Assembly: GCA_963920665.1 (NCBI GenBank) | Contig: OY987269.1 | Coordinates: 3,040,501 to 3,104,500, forward strand | Length of the DNA: 64,000 bases | From: Straminergon stramineum | Taxonomy: Eukaryota; Streptophyta; Bryopsida; Hypnales; Calliergonaceae | Direction: 5' to 3' | Part shown: positions 34,960-48,770 of the stretch, in pieces | Position numbering within the stretch: the stretch's first letter is position 1 | How the letters are laid out: every line of letters starts with the position of its first letter | Program-made: the position numbers and the translations under genes | Notes under the pieces: model-generated | Seen by the model: only the letters and a program-made list of their open reading frames with translations | Databases searched by the model: none | Told to the model about the DNA's origin: nothing

Positions 34960-37206
34960 GTCAATCCAGTGTCAAGTTAGTCCCCGGCCAGCCTCCAATT
35001 AACAAGTGATCGAGGTGCTACACTACTACCTGCACAAGCCCAGAATTGAACTGCTTACTAACAACTGCTCAGGGAGGATCACTGCAATCTGAGAATGCTT
35101 CCAAACGCGTGATCTAAGACATCTACTGTAGATCACAAGGAGATGTTTGTTGCAGAATGTTCTTGAAACTTCTTGAGGACATTGAAATTAAGTTAGGCAA
35201 GGTTTTACAAAAACTACCAATTCAATTCTGACTTCTTATTTTTTTGCATCTTATATTAAAATGCCATTCTTGGGTGTCATACAGCTCTGGTTGCAATAGT
35301 TGCAATTCCGGCTGCAATTTATCGTTATGTGATTTTAAAATGAGAGATTTCCGACACAAAGCAATGGTTGTCAGACAAACTTGCGCGGTTCTAGGTGATA
35401 CCATCATCGTCTAGTGTAGTTATGAAACCAACGTACAATGAGGTCACTCTTTTCGGAAGCTCTTGACCACAGCAAATTTAGGTTCTAAGCGGGACTGCTT
35501 GCACGGTTTTTTCACTTGGTCGTTCCTGGATCTCCTTAGTTTGTCGAGTTTGTCGACCTCCATGCTTCTCTCTGCAGAGTTCGTCACATAATTAGGGATT
35601 GCTTCACTGTAGGATTTCTTAAAGTACCAAACATGCTAGCCCAATTTTTCATTCTACCAAGCTAGCTGCTAGGCCATTGATTAGTTACACCCGCTGTTAG
35701 CTCCTAGCTAGCAATCCAAATAACTTCGATTTCAACATAATTCTGGAGGAAGTTGGGCCAGAAGCAATTTCATCACAGGGCACAGTCTTGAAGAAAAATG
35801 GGTGCAAGTGCCGTACGAATGAGCTCCTTACTTCTACGACGCCGACTGATGATTTTGAGTGCCTCAAAGAATGACACTAAGTTAGTCCCGAAGATTCCAC
35901 ATACAGATGATAAGAGGCTCAACTAATTCCGTGCTACCAGGATGCAATATGTTCACTAGAAAGTGGAAACCCCGACTAAAGTATCCGAAGTGATTAGTCC
36001 GAGAATAAATCTCTGTCCATGTACACAACATTCAATCGAACATTCTGCTGTCAAAAGACATTGAAATTCACCTCTTCATCGGTCAATGCTTGTGTAAGAA
36101 ATCAATCCAGCAACTACTAAGGTGGCAGGTTAATAAATTGCATAATTTATCCCATAAACGTCAACACAAACATTTAGTGTCCAATGGATGACAGAGTATC
36201 ATTCTTTTTGTGTGGGACAGAAGTAGAACTATTCATCCTTAGAATTTTGTGTGGAAAGGGGAGATCTTCTGCAGTAGTTTGAATTCCAACGAGTGCTTTT
36301 GGATTTTTGTAAACTGATGATTCTCATGGTATCAAAATGAATGATTTCCACAATCACTAGTTCGTCTTTCAAGGGTTCAAGAGATGAAGAATAATTTGGG
36401 AAGGTTGGACTTCTTGAAATGTTTTTCAATAAATTTTTCTTGAAGGACAAATGGTTTCTTCTTGAAGAACCCAAATTTTTTTGTTTGGCATCTAACCCAA
36501 TTTGTTTCATTTTTTTGGATTTTTGTGGAATTAGTTTTAAAGTTTTGAAGTTGAAATACAAAGGTCCCAAAAGTTTCCACCTCTTGAAATGTACAATACT
36601 TGTACATTGTTGGTGCAATGAGAAAGAAAAATGTGCCTTTGTGTTAGAGGACACTTTTAGAGCCTAAGTGCTTTATAGACCTCCTACCTTAATGCCTAAA
36701 ATTTTGGTGCTTCGAATGAAACCGAGTCAAGTTGAAGCTGGGCATGGGAGCAAGTCCCTAAAATACTCTAAATATGACATTAAAAAATATTCAAAGTGAA
36801 AATAGTAGTTTAAACAACGAGTCGTAAGATTAGCGTTAGCATTGTAGCACCGGTTCACTCTCAAAGTAAACCTGGGCCTCCTCACATTTCGTTTACACTC
36901 ATCCTCAACTCCCGAAGCTAACAAAACCCATAACTATTCTGAACAATTCAACCTCTACAAGAACTGAAGATTCTTTAATTTCTTAGAAAGACCTTATGTT
37001 ACCCATAAAGATACCATTTTGGCTCCTGCGAGTTGTCCTCCATTCTCTCACTGGCCATGCATTAGGCTCTTCCACCAACTTCTCAACAGTTTGCTCCATC
37101 ATTCTTAGAGTCACAAGTATGATTTCTTCTAAAACGACGTATGGTCCTCCAACTGGACCAGGAATTGTTATGGTTTCTCGCAATGGTTTGCTCCTCAGGA
37201 AGGATG
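34960..37206. other. Spacer between the LEA_2 pair, partly duplicated promoter
   Basis: From about 34960 to 36115 the sequence parallels 37966-38760 (landmarks: 'ctacctgcacaag', 'caagtgccgta', 'ccgaagtgatta', 'ggtcaatgcttg'). It is therefore the duplicated 5' flank of copy A. 36116-37130 is AT-rich with no recognised gene. Confidence 0.6.
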
Positions 37207-37941
37207 TCAGCAGGGATTGCAAGACGACCAAACAAGGCCACCAGTAGAATTCAGTTGGGAAAAAGAATTCAGTGGCGTTTTGGCAACCAAGTCGCAGCAC
37301 ATGCCCATCCAGCCTGCCTTGTGATCATTCCTTAAGAACCGAGTATTGAAGGAAAAATTCAAATCCACAGCGCTGGCGTTTCGAAGCTCCACTTGCAACA
37401 GCGACCCCAGGTCTTGCTGCACCGTGTAGCCATCCCCCTGCAAGTCCAGCACCACAGGGCGCTTCCCTTGAGGCTTCAGCTTAAACCCCAGCGGCACTTC
37501 CTGCTGCAGAAGGAGCTGCTGCTTGTAAAAAACTTGCACCACCATGCGGCGGTACGTGGTGAAGCATCCGGCCACCGTGTTCGGGTTCCACGCTGACAGG
37601 TTGACGTTGATGTCGCTCCTCACCTGCCATGCCGTGCCGGTGGTGGAGTTTTGGTACACGACCATGTCGCGGATGCTCACATCTTCCAGGCCGAGACCCG
37701 GTGTCTTTTGACAGTACGAAATCAGGATGATGATCCACCAGAAGAACCAGCAAATCGATAGTGCAAAGAGGGCGAGAAAGAGGTAGCAGAGAAGCTTGCA
37801 GAGAAGCTTGCAGATAGGATAGCAGGGTGCGCAGACTCGTCCGAGAGCATTCTCACAGCCCCGACGTCGCTCTGAGAAAGTCTTTGGGAGTTGTACCACT
37901 ACCTGGTATTCTTCATTTACAGTGGCCCTCTCGCACGACAT
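37207..37941 (-). CDS. LEA_2/NHL-type (NDR1/HIN1-like) single-pass membrane protein, copy B
   Basis: 244 residues from ATG 37941; the frame is open a little further upstream but without another ATG. N-terminus MSCERATVNEEYQVVVQLPK, Cys-rich stretch 40-52 (CAPCYPICKLLCKLLC), membrane helix at about 53-76 (YLFLALFALSICWFFWWIII), LEA_2 domain with DINVNLSAWNPNT (NPN at 119-121), EVPLGFKLKPQGKRPVVLDL and FNTRFLRNDHKAGWMGM. Closely similar to copy A throughout, including the C-terminus (GGLVWSSC). The Cys-rich juxtamembrane part, expanded here by a CKLLCKLLC repeat, could be palmitoylated; this is inference. Confidence 0.8.
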   Translation of the reverse strand: MSCERATVNEEYQVVVQLPKTFSERRRGCENALGRVCAPCYPICKLLCKLLCYLFLALFALSICWFFWWIIILISYCQKTPGLGLEDVSIRDMVVYQNSTTGTAWQVRSDINVNLSAWNPNTVAGCFTTYRRMVVQVFYKQQLLLQQEVPLGFKLKPQGKRPVVLDLQGDGYTVQQDLGSLLQVELRNASAVDLNFSFNTRFLRNDHKAGWMGMCCDLVAKTPLNSFSQLNSTGGLVWSSCNPC

Positions 37942-37965
37942 TGTTGGAGCTCGAGTACGGCACAC

Positions 37966-38760
37966 GTAAACTTCAAATCAGACTAGCGTCAAGTTAATTC
38001 GTCCCTGGCCCAAACAACTGATCTATTTACTACCTGCACAAGTTCAGAAAATTAACGGCTTACTTACAAGGAGTTGACGTACGCTTGCTTGAGGAATTCG
38101 AAAAATCGATTTTGAATATAAGTCGGTAGTGTACTTTAAAACCTAAAGTACAATGAGGCTCTAACCGCGATTGCTTGCACGGCTTATTACAAGTCTTCCT
38201 CCTGCCTAGTTCGTTTCTTTCTGCAGAGTTAATTGGTGATTTATATATATGAGGGTCTTTGAAGTACAAAATAGCCCAAGTTTTCATTCTAAGTACCTAG
38301 CTAGCAAGTTCATTGATTTTTACTCCAGATGCTAGCTCCTAACTAGATTTCAACAGAATTCTGATCTAAGTCGTCAGGCCAGAGGAGTTTTCATCCCAGG
38401 ACACGAAGCTCTGACAGTGATCGAGCATAGACTAGCTACCCATAGAAATTCAAGTGCCGTATATGCGGGCTACTTACCTTACTTGTGCAACGCCGCCTGA
38501 CAATTGTGCGTGCCTCACAGGTCCTGACACCAGCCCCAAATATCCCACAAACAGACGGCACGAAAGAGTTTCAAATCCTTGCTACCTGGATGCAAATCTG
38601 TTCAGCTATGACAGGTCCACGACCATCCGAAGTGATTAGGCCGGGAAGAAATCTCTGCCCCATGTACACAACACGTACCCTACTCAATCTGCTCTCAATG
38701 AAACTGGAATTCACCTACGCATGTGTCGGTCAATGCTTGCCTGAGAAATCGATCCAGCAA
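37966..38760. repeat. Duplicated 5' flank of LEA_2 copy B
   Basis: Parallels 34960-36115: 'ctacctgcacaag', 'caagtgccgta', 'tgcctcaca', 'ccgaagtgatta', 'gtacacaaca', 'tcggtcaatgcttg' and 'gatccagcaa' occur in the same order and orientation. The duplication therefore covers the gene and about 0.8-1.1 kb upstream. Confidence 0.75.
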
Positions 38761-41700
38761 GTGTTTATATACATGTTTTGAGATACCTGAAATTTGAACG
38801 GAGTGAACGAATGAAAGCCAGTCTGGACAGGCATCCAGCAGCACTTTCAATGTCTGCATTCGACGTGCCTCGATTGCCTGCTGGAAGTCAGTCTGCACTG
38901 CTTGTCGGCAGATAAGAACAGGGTGGAAACTTGCCGACTAACCAACAGAAACCCGATGGAAGGAGGGTTTGGGATGGGTGGTTATCAGAACACCCCATTG
39001 TCGCACGGAATATGGAGAGGACGGAAGAGCTTGAGCGGGCCGGGGTAATTAGTTGCCAATTGACCACACGAAGCTGGCCGGCCCCAATTGTGACACTGGA
39101 TTTTAGCAATTTTGCAATTGCTCAACTGAATATGTGCAACTTTTGAAGCCCTCCTTCCTCGCGCTCCTAATGTGCTCTTGCTTCTTTTCTTTTAAAACCC
39201 CACCCACCGTTGGTGCTCCAAAATAAGGGCTCGCTAAAGTCTTGAGCGGCCATGGCAAGTTTCTTACTTGTGCTACGGTGGGCCCCCTCCAAATGTGTCA
39301 CCAACCTAAACCGCCATCTTTACTTTGTATAAGGTAAGCCATACGACTCATTTGCAACCACTTAAGCAATTACACATATATGGAGTGCGGAATTCTTGAG
39401 TGGGGAAGTTTTCCTATGTATAGAAATAGAGTTGGGAAGGATTCCATATTTTTTTCATAATTTTACTTCTCAAAACATAATTACTACAAATTTTTTAGCT
39501 TCAGATTCTATTCGACCCATATTGGTCATATAGATTTTTGTATTTCCAACTAGGGGTTGGTTGCAAAATCGACCAAGGGCTTGTTGCAATATTGACACTC
39601 TTGTAATCAATCATAATGTGCCACAACTACATTGGGAACTGTGCCACAATTAATCACCATTCCTAACTACCTGATCCAAAAGAAATATAGTCTACATGGT
39701 AGAAATGGGGGGGTAATTGGAAAGGGGTCGCCTACCTTAAAACAACCCATTATGGACCTTTTACCCATTGTGGACTCCTAAGAATGACCCCACTATGGGG
39801 GTTTCTTAGTTATTGAGATTTGGGCCACATTCAATCTCTTAGCTAATTGAAATAGAGAAATTAGTGACAACAATAGGAACTTTCAGTTTTTTAGTGTTAG
39901 TTCATTGTAGGAAGTACCTTTTTAAAGTCTTCTATGTTAGAAAATATTGTGGCCACAATAGATGAGTAAGATGAGTGTTATGGATCAGTTTTGGTTGGTT
40001 TTAGGATAATCTACAAACTCTTTTAGGGTGTGATGGGTTAAACACTTCAAAAATTCATAACAAATTCACACTTCGTCCAAAAAAATAGTTTCAAATGCTC
40101 TCGCCATTTCTATCACTTGACTTTCTCTAAAAAGAAAAGTAGAAAATTTCAGAAATGAAAAGAGGACAAACACCCCATTTGGTCCATAATGGGTTGCTTT
40201 ATCTTACATCTCCAAAATCAATTATGTACCTATGTAGAAGAAATGCTTTTAGAATCAAACTTTATTCCTTCATAACTTTTGCATACAATATCCAAATGTG
40301 GCATTCTTTGGAGCATTGAAACCTCCTTTCACTTGTCAGTAAGGAAATATGAAAATTTGAATAGTCTACTAATAGAAATTAGTCATAGTAGCTATTTGTG
40401 GCAGTTCTGGGATATCCACCTTATTGGCAAGCAAACATTGTGGTGGTGAAGACATTTTAGCCCCCTATTCCATCTAACAATGCAAATGCTCTAAACTAAT
40501 TTTTCCATGTAGATTTGGGTGAGTTGTATTTTGTTCTTTGACCTTTAATCCCTAAAGAATATTGCAAACATTTTTGTCCTTTGGATGACTTCATGTGGGA
40601 TTGTAGGATGAAATAAAAACATTTTTTAATCCAATTTGGAAGGGAGTTGCTTGAATGTATTTTTAGTGAATAGTATTACATATTCCCTCATTATGGTATT
40701 GTTGAATTTTTTGACAAAGAAGATGCTTAATCGATAGATCACCCTTGTAGTGTATTTTGGCCAATTCTTGCCCTTTATTCTTGATGTGAAGTTTAACCAT
40801 TAAAATGATATTTTTTGAATTTGAGTTTAGCTAATGGAAGGAAGCTTATCAAGTTTAATTTCTATTCCAATTGAAAAATTGAAAAAATCTTAAATTCAAT
40901 GTAATCTTAAATTTATTGCAATTTGAACTTTGGGCATATAACCATGGTTCATTGATTTTCTAATTTTAGAATAACACAATACCTTTGTTTTATACCATGA
41001 AGTTCTTCACTACAAAATACAACTATGCTGAAAATATCATATATTTTTAGTATATTTTGTATTGGATAACAATTTTCTTCACTTTTTTATAAAGAAATTC
41101 ATGATAATTTCAAACTTTCTTAAAAAATCTGATATTTTTAGCACCTATAGAAGACTTGGGATTTCTACTTTGAAAAATAAAATAAATTTTTTTATTCATA
41201 TTTAGTTGTAAAATGGCATTAGACAGTGTGAGGCTTGAATATGTGGGCATAGGCCTATCCTATAAGGTAACTACACCTAAAATTGCACACTACAGATTCT
41301 TGCGTAAAATATACTCCTACTATTCATGAGAAACTATGTTCACTTTCAGGTGAACCTATTTTCTAACACTTTGAAAATTCATAGTTTATTCATACAGTGT
41401 CCAAAAAATACATTCTAAGAGAATCTAAAATCCCCTTTTCACTACCTACATGTATCCACAAAAAGTTTTCCAATATAGTAATGGGAACATTGCTTAACCC
41501 TTAAACAACAAACTGGTAACTGTGAAAGAAAGTAGGTAGTGAACAATACACATGTTGCACCTAACTGCAATTGAATACACTATTCTTGCACTAAACAAAG
41601 ATTGGGAAAGCATGCATCGCTTGTTGCCCTCATGGAAATTGAAAGAAGGGTAGCAATGGCTCTATGACTGTCTATATGAATCTCTGTGACATTTTCTTGC

Positions 41701-44580
41701 AATTTGCACCACCTAATAATGAGAATGCATTCAATGACCCTATTCTGGGACTTCCTTGACGTAGCAAAACTACATTACCACTTTCACTAAAAAAAACGAT
41801 GAAAAAAGATTTCTTACATCCAATAGAGAGGTTTTTGTCATCCATCAGACACAAAACGTCCATGTCGATGTTGAAGGGTTAATAATGGTGAATTGCTTAT
41901 TTGTGCCATTTTAGGTGTAGTTACCTTAGGGGTTATTTAGTGCAATGGGTCCCCTGAGTTTGTGCACACAGACACACAATAAAAATAGAATACTTGCCGA
42001 CTAAGCATACGTTAAAAGGTTACTGAAATCAAGGGGATGCCAGTCACTAATCCTGCCTCAGAATCAGAACTTGCGGAAGAGGAGTTCGGTTTTCTTAGAA
42101 ACTTCACTTGCTGGTTCCTTAGTGACAATAATGAGGATGTAGTCAGGTATTTCTTCAACAATCATGTGATACTTGAGGTGATACTTGGTGATATTTTATA
42201 TCAAAAACTTGTTGATACCTAGGTAAAAATTTGGCTATTCGTCTTCATAGACAATAGTAATTTGTTTGTTTTGACTGAAAAAAATGAAAATTTTCTTTGC
42301 AAAAATATTCAAGATACATCTTTTGGTTGAAGCTGATTGGCAAATAATCAGACATAAAAAAAACATTGATCATCATTTGTGTAGTTTTTGTTTTAAAAAT
42401 AACTTGTTGAAAAACATTGATACTTGACTCCCAAGTACAACTTCTGCCGGTGATTATGTGAAGCATCCCCCAAGAACATTGTATAAGTTAGTATATGGGG
42501 ATTTTAATTTCTAATTTCCTAGGAAAATTTATCTTGTGAGCTTCACTGGAGTAATGAAGGAATTTATATCCAAGAAGAATTTGTTAACCCCGAAACGTCT
42601 GGAATCATATTTAGAATTGACAATTTGAGAAAAATCATTATAAAGTGGTATTTGGAAGCATATTTTGGAATTGATATACAAATTCAAGTTGTAGATTGTA
42701 AGTTTTAGATTCCATATGTACGGTTAGATTCACCAATACTATCACCTATATTTTTTAGAAATTATGAAAGGGAAATTTCAAAATTCCTTCTACATTCAAT
42801 TTCAAGCAAAATATTATAATTTTTTGAGTAAAATTTGTTGGAATGGATTTGAAATGGGGTTCTCTTCACATGTTGATTTTTTGAAATTGTTGTGCTCTTT
42901 AAATCTATGACCTCATTTTGGCAAATCGTCATTTTGAACTAGAGTCAATGCAATTCTTGCTTGGTCAACCACTTGACATACATGCACATTTATAATGTTA
43001 GAAAAATATGTACTCTAGTAACACCAAATCCAATCCTTAGATAGGACAACAACTTAATAAAGTATCTCCACAAATTAGGAAACTTTCATTAAAGCAATGA
43101 TGAGGATTAAATTGGAGTTTCATTGTGTTCATCATCCATAAAATGGATGTCAAAGCGCTTATGGGTTAATGGATGACAAACCATTTTTCATCCACATGTG
43201 GTGGCCAACATCATCAAATTTTGAAATTTTGGGGGGTGATTCTTGGCAATTTCATCCTGTTAAAATTCAAGAACATTATACAAAGTAATCCAATTTTTTT
43301 CTTCCAAAATTAATATTGTGCCAAAAAAACACCAAATAATATCCTTGAAGTACTATTGTGGATTTTGATTGCCTTCCTTGATAAGCAAGACGTGCCAACA
43401 TCTTATGAAAAGTTCAATTGATTGATGTGAATTAAACTAAAACCATCAAAAGTATCTTGAAAAGGAATTTTTTCAACTTCTAGGTTCTGAAGGTACAAAG
43501 ATAGGGTAGGGAGCCCTATCATTACGTAGTTAACTTTGAAGCTTTGTACCTGATGGGAAAGATGGAAAATCACAAAAATAATTGAAATTCCAAAAGTCAT
43601 GAAAGTCTTCTTCACAATGCAACTCAAAAGACTCGTTTTTAGCATTTCATTTGCACAAAAAATAGAAAATAAGTGTAATGTGGTTATTGTAATTCAAATT
43701 AAACATTGACTCTCATCAGTGCCCATCTTGATGCACACTAGACCCAATGACTGCAAGTTGTGGTTGGACAAACACCCTTTCATTGTGTAGTGAATCCATT
43801 CACAAATTCCAAGATTAGTGAGTTCTTGTAATACTAGTTCTTGTAATAAATGGTGAGCTTCAATATTAAGCTTCAATGGTGACTACTGGATTGAAAAATG
43901 GTCTACCAATAGACTAACAAAAGCCCTTTTTTTCTTCTAACCCAAAAATGTAGATTGAGTAGGAACTCTCTTCAATGTTTTGGTATGCTTCTTCACAACT
44001 TTAGCCTTCTTCTCAACTCTAACCTTCTTTGTAGTGCATAAGGTTTTTTTCCTTTATCTCTCTTCTTTCTTCACTTCAACCACTTCTTCCTTTTGCTCAC
44101 CACTAGCTCTAAATTCTAATGATGTAATGCAAGCTTGTTCTGCAATTTTTATGTACTACATTTGGTTTCCAACCTCGTAATTTATACCTTAGATTGTATA
44201 GAATCTTAGACAATAACCTTGTATATTATCAATGCAACTTCAACTTATCAATTCCACATATAAATGCATTATATTTAATATAAAAAATTCACAAATAAAA
44301 AAAAACAATGTAAAGAATAATACACATTCAACACTTTTTCAAAATTTACTTACTTTCTGTACTTGAAGTAGCCTCCTCATGTGAAGGAACAACAAACTTT
44401 GTAGCCTCATCCCTAAGAATATCACTTGGTTCTAATAACATTGTCCCAAAATCTTGCTTGTCTTTTTCCTTTGTGTCTTTTGAGACTAAAAAAATCAATG
44501 TGAAGATAAGCAAGAACATCAAAAGTGCAAGTGATGCAATCAAAAGAAAGAACCATTCAAATTAGTAAGGATTGATATGA
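38761..44580. other. Intergenic, AT-rich, no gene seen
   Basis: Contains repeat R2 copy 2 (about 39345-39558) and, near 39720-39800, a stretch rich in 'cccattatgga' and 'cccattgtgga' variants. No domain is recognised in any frame. Confidence 0.55.
39345..39558 (+). repeat. Dispersed repeat R2, copy 2
   Basis: Shares 'caaccacttaagcaatt', 'ggattccatat', 'gattctattcgaccc' and an ending like 'tttccaactaggggttgg' with the block at 8371-8590. Confidence 0.5.
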
Positions 44581-47428
44581 CATACAACTTGTGCACATAC
44601 ATGTTTGTATTTGTCATGGCCCTAGTAATACCTTACAGCTCCAAACAGACTTTAGAAGCCCTTCACAACTTTTAAGGCTCACCATGCTCCAATTCTAGTA
44701 TCACTTAGGCCCAACTAGCTAACATTGCACGTCCCACGCACTCACAACATTAGTTCTCATTTCCAACTCACATTGCTAAGTCCCAATCTCCGAGACTATT
44801 GGTATGCACTCTACTCGTGACACCTGGCATGTCACTTGGTGACATTGGACGGAAGTTCCATCTTATTGTATTAGGAATCATAGTGGCATTACTCACCATG
44901 ATCCTAACCACCCTTGGTTGTGACCTCACTCCATACTAGGCCTGTTATATATTTGTTACTCTCACACCAATACTAATCAGAGCTCACAACTCGGGACACA
45001 TTGCCAAAGGCCTAACAAAGAGCGGGACTTCAACCAATCGGTGCCCCGGGACACACACAAGTGTCCCATGGAGCCTTGAAGTCAGTGGTGAAGTTAAATC
45101 ACCACCCATGAGTCATTGAGACTCACCAAAGTTCCAAGAGGGATTGAGGAGGGAGACCAACCCTTCCTATAGTACTTTCACTGACATTTGGCAGACCCCC
45201 CCTTGTGGGTCGAAGGTACTTCCCAAACCCCCTTGGGTTTTGGAAGATCACCCATTTCCAACCGAAACCACCAAGTTCCAACTCCATTTGGACTCCCAAA
45301 CTTCCAAACGGTGTATCTTTGCGTTCAAGGATCCAAATCCCACATACAAGCCCATTTTGGATATCTATGCAATGATGAGATGCCGGTGGACTACTCAATT
45401 GTCCCATTTGGACAAGTTCTCACAAAGTTATGACCCTCCAAAGATTCGGGTTCATTGAGAGCAGTGTCACGCCTTCACCATGACCCTTCTCTTGGCCATA
45501 ACTTCTAACTAATGTCTTAGAAACTTGTAATTCTTGTCATTTTAGCTTCCTTGTCTTTATAGCTTTCCAATGATATGCTACATGAGATATTTTGTTGAGG
45601 GATTACTTGGGAACCCCTCACACCTAGCCCTTGAGTGTCCTAGCGCCATCGGGACACCTCCCAACTTTGAACAACCATAACTTCTAGCCTACTAGTCCAA
45701 ATCACGCATACTTTGGACAGTTAGAAGCTTCTTCTCAAAAGCTTTCCAAGCATGTGTAACATGATACTATTCTCTTCTTCTTTACTCGGAAGTATCTCAT
45801 TTCTCCCTTCTTAGACTATTGCAAGGCTTGGGAAATCACCCCTAAGGTCCCTCTTGCTCACTAAGGCACTTCAGGCACCCCAAGGATATAGGAGTGTGAT
45901 AGTGTTTGTTTTTCAATATCAAACAAATCTTGGAGATCTCGTTGAATTGACAAGATTGTTGTTCTCAACAATAAAGCTTCTCAAGGATAAAACCAATGAC
46001 TTAAATGTAAGTCCCATTCTCTTAACATCCATGAATTTGCAATGGTCATGAACTTCTTGATGTAGTAAAGAAGAAATATCCCATAGTCAAAGTCATTTTC
46101 TTGTAATGGGATCTACATCACTAATCAATAAAGTACAATTAGCATAGATTTTAATAATCAAGATTTTGGCAAGCACAAGTTAAGTATGATTTGAACATGC
46201 ATCAACATGCAAATATAAGTTAAATACAACTTAAGAGCATAAACAAACAAATACAAGTTAAATGCAATTTAAGAGTATAAACAAACAAACACAAATTAAG
46301 CACTACAAGTGCAATTCAACCAATGACAATTTAGTTTATATGTATTGAAATACCTACATTATTTTATAGGAAATGTTGTGAATTGTTAATTATTGAGTAG
46401 TGTTGATGATCTTATATTCATCATACACTCCATTGACAATAGAATTTTTCTATTCTTCAATCAAGCACTTGGAAATTGTAACCCATGGTATCCACTCATA
46501 AATTTTTTGAATATAATTTACTTAAATTAAGATCAATCATCAAAATTCAAAGGAATTTAATCATGTAATTAATTGGATTAATATGAACTAAATTTATATG
46601 ATAGTTGATGCTCCATACTAACCTTTTCAAGTTCATGCAAACCTCCTCAATGTCATGGGTGCTAAACTGTCAATTATGAAGTCCATATGAATGATGCATC
46701 TATTGTTTTCACCAGGGGAACAAATAATTGCTACACTCCAATGCAAGTTGCAATCCACCACCTAAAGCAAGTTCAATTCATTAATACTCCTTGTTTAGAG
46801 TTGCTCAGTGATAAACATCAAGTTATATCAATATTTTTAACATTAAAATAAAATAGAAGATAGGAAAATACTCACCTTTTGTGAATAGGAACAAAGATTT
46901 ATTCTTTTGTTAATAACTCGGTTCCTCTTGTCCAACTCAAAAAACTTGATCCTCCAATGCCAAAGTCTTCACTTATTTTTGTATAAAAGAAACTATTGTT
47001 AAAAGTATAATCTTTTCTTTTCTTTTAAGCAAGAGGATTTATCCTCTTGAATGCACTTGATGTAGAAGTCTACAATTGTATTGTTTAAAAATTGTCCAAG
47101 GTTCAATTTGTGAGATTAGATGCCAAAACCTTGATTTAACGTGGATCATCTTTGGTTCATGTACAACACCAAAATTAGAATACAAGCACAAAACTACATG
47201 GTGTAAAAAGTTTCAATAGAGAGTTAAAAGAAGAAGGTAATCACCTTGATGGATACACAAGTTTCACATGGATTCCAAGAGTATGGAAACTTTCTTCATT
47301 GCAACTAGTGGATTCCAATGTCTCTATTGGGTATATAGCATTTTTTTAAGAAAAGATCAATTAGTACTATTATTTATATAAAACCAATAATCAACATACA
47401 TCATCAATTCTAGTAAAAAAAAGGATAA
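44581..47428. other. Non-coding block, possibly part of an old LTR or other repeat
   Basis: 44612-45480 has a composition unlike its flanks, starts TGTCATGGCC and holds TATATAT near 44946. Its overlapping short frames near 45123-45458 have no domain. It could be a solo LTR, but I found no matching end or target duplication. A 38-bp tandem repeat lies at 46211-46300. Confidence 0.3.
46211..46300 (+). repeat. Tandem repeat, 38-bp unit, about 2.4 copies
   Basis: The unit beginning 'aaatacaagttaaatgcaat' and ending 'ataaacaaac' occurs at 46211-46248 and 46249-46286 and starts a third, diverged copy after that. Confidence 0.75.
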
Positions 47429-48770
47429 TTACCTTGAAGCGTCATTATCTGGAGAAGAAGTCTCATCATCATCCAATTCTTCAAATAATATACTTGGACC
47501 ATGTTCATTATTCATGGCTTTTGGATTTAGAGGATATATGCCTCTCTTTGCAAAGCCCACTTGAATGTCACTAACATTTAGTGCTTGATGAAGGGCTTGT
47601 AAAGCCAATGTTGTAAGAGATTTTCTATTGAAATCTCTATTAGACCATGCTGGATTGGCAATTGTCAACATTAGAAGAGTATAGTTTATCAATTTTGTAC
47701 AAGTCAAGACTACACAAGTAAGTAATTTTTCATAAAAATAGTAAGCAATATTGCAATACATGTAGTTTCTCACCTATATATTTTTCTAACATAATTCCAA
47801 AGTTGCTTTTAAACCCTAAACGTTCAAGGTTGCAATTTGTGGATAGTATGTATAAGGTAGTAAAATTGCAATATCTATCCCAAAATTTACAGCTTTAGTA
47901 ACCAATGCAAGAGTCATGTGTATCTTGTGACCATCTACAATAAGTAGGTGCCTCTTTTCCAAAGACACTCCTCCCATAATGTGCTCTTTAAAATGATTCA
48001 ACCAATCTAAAAACATTTCTTTAGTTATCCATCTATGCTCCGACATTGTCATTCTAGCATGTGTCTCATAGTCTTCAATGTAGTTGACTTTCTTCCTTTT
48101 TCGAGTGAAGATATAGAGGCTAGGTAGAGAGTATCCCAAAGCATTTGAACAAGCCATGATTGTCATCCATTTCCTACTTCCAGATCCAACATTCATGACA
48201 TTTTTGCTTCCTCACACTCCAATAAACTTCATAGTTCAATTTTTGATAGTAGTAGATATCCTAGATTCATTTGTGTTTCAAATTCTCGAAGGTGAATACC
48301 CTCCACTTCGATATACATTTGATAAGAACTGGTAAAACTTATGACATGCCTCCTTTTGAGGTTTAGACTTTCAAGTCTTTGCAATCCTATTTTAGGATGC
48401 CTTTTACAAAATAACCTTGACCAATGCTTTCTATGAAGATCATTTCTAAATGGTGTTGGCCTATGATTACATATTTGTTGAACTTTGCATTTTAGTGAAG
48501 TTAGAGATAGGCAATGGGCCACCTTCTAAAGTGCTTTACACCAAGAAACAAGGGCAATCTCTTCCTCTCGAGTGAAAACAATTGAAGGTCCAATTTTCTT
48601 TGAAGATACTTTCCTTGTTTTCCAAGCTTTAATTGGTGATTCTACAATGCTATAATGTCTAGCAACTTCCCAAAGTTTGTTTTTCCTTTTAGCAATATCC
48701 TCTAATGCCTTTTGCATAGCATCTTTTGTCCACTTTCCTCTACAACCTTGAACTTTCCTTGTTTTTTTTA
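47429..48770 (-). pseudogene. Pogo-like (DDE_1) transposase remnant
   Basis: Pieces in N-to-C order on the minus strand. 48770-48526: psq-type helix-turn-helix (GCRGKWTKDAMQKALEDI then LWEVARHYSI). 48522-48229: the second DNA-binding part (FCKRHPKIGLQRLESLNLKR). 48196-47816: the catalytic domain with KWMTIMACSNALGYSLPSLY and HLLIVDGHKIHMTL (second catalytic Asp). 47640-47429: the C-terminal NPAWSNRDFNRKSLTTLAL and VGFAKRGIYPLNPKAM. The frame breaks between pieces, and the end of the catalytic core reads TLNV where active relatives have a PLDV motif, so the third Asp is lost. No terminal repeats were located. Confidence 0.8.

Noticed and set aside
45123..45458. Overlapping frames of about 100 residues on both strands
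   Set aside because: No domain; the block looks like non-coding repeat or LTR sequence.
44612..45480. Possible solo LTR starting TGTCATGG
   Set aside because: No CA end with a 5-bp target duplication, no primer binding site and no internal retroelement genes could be found.
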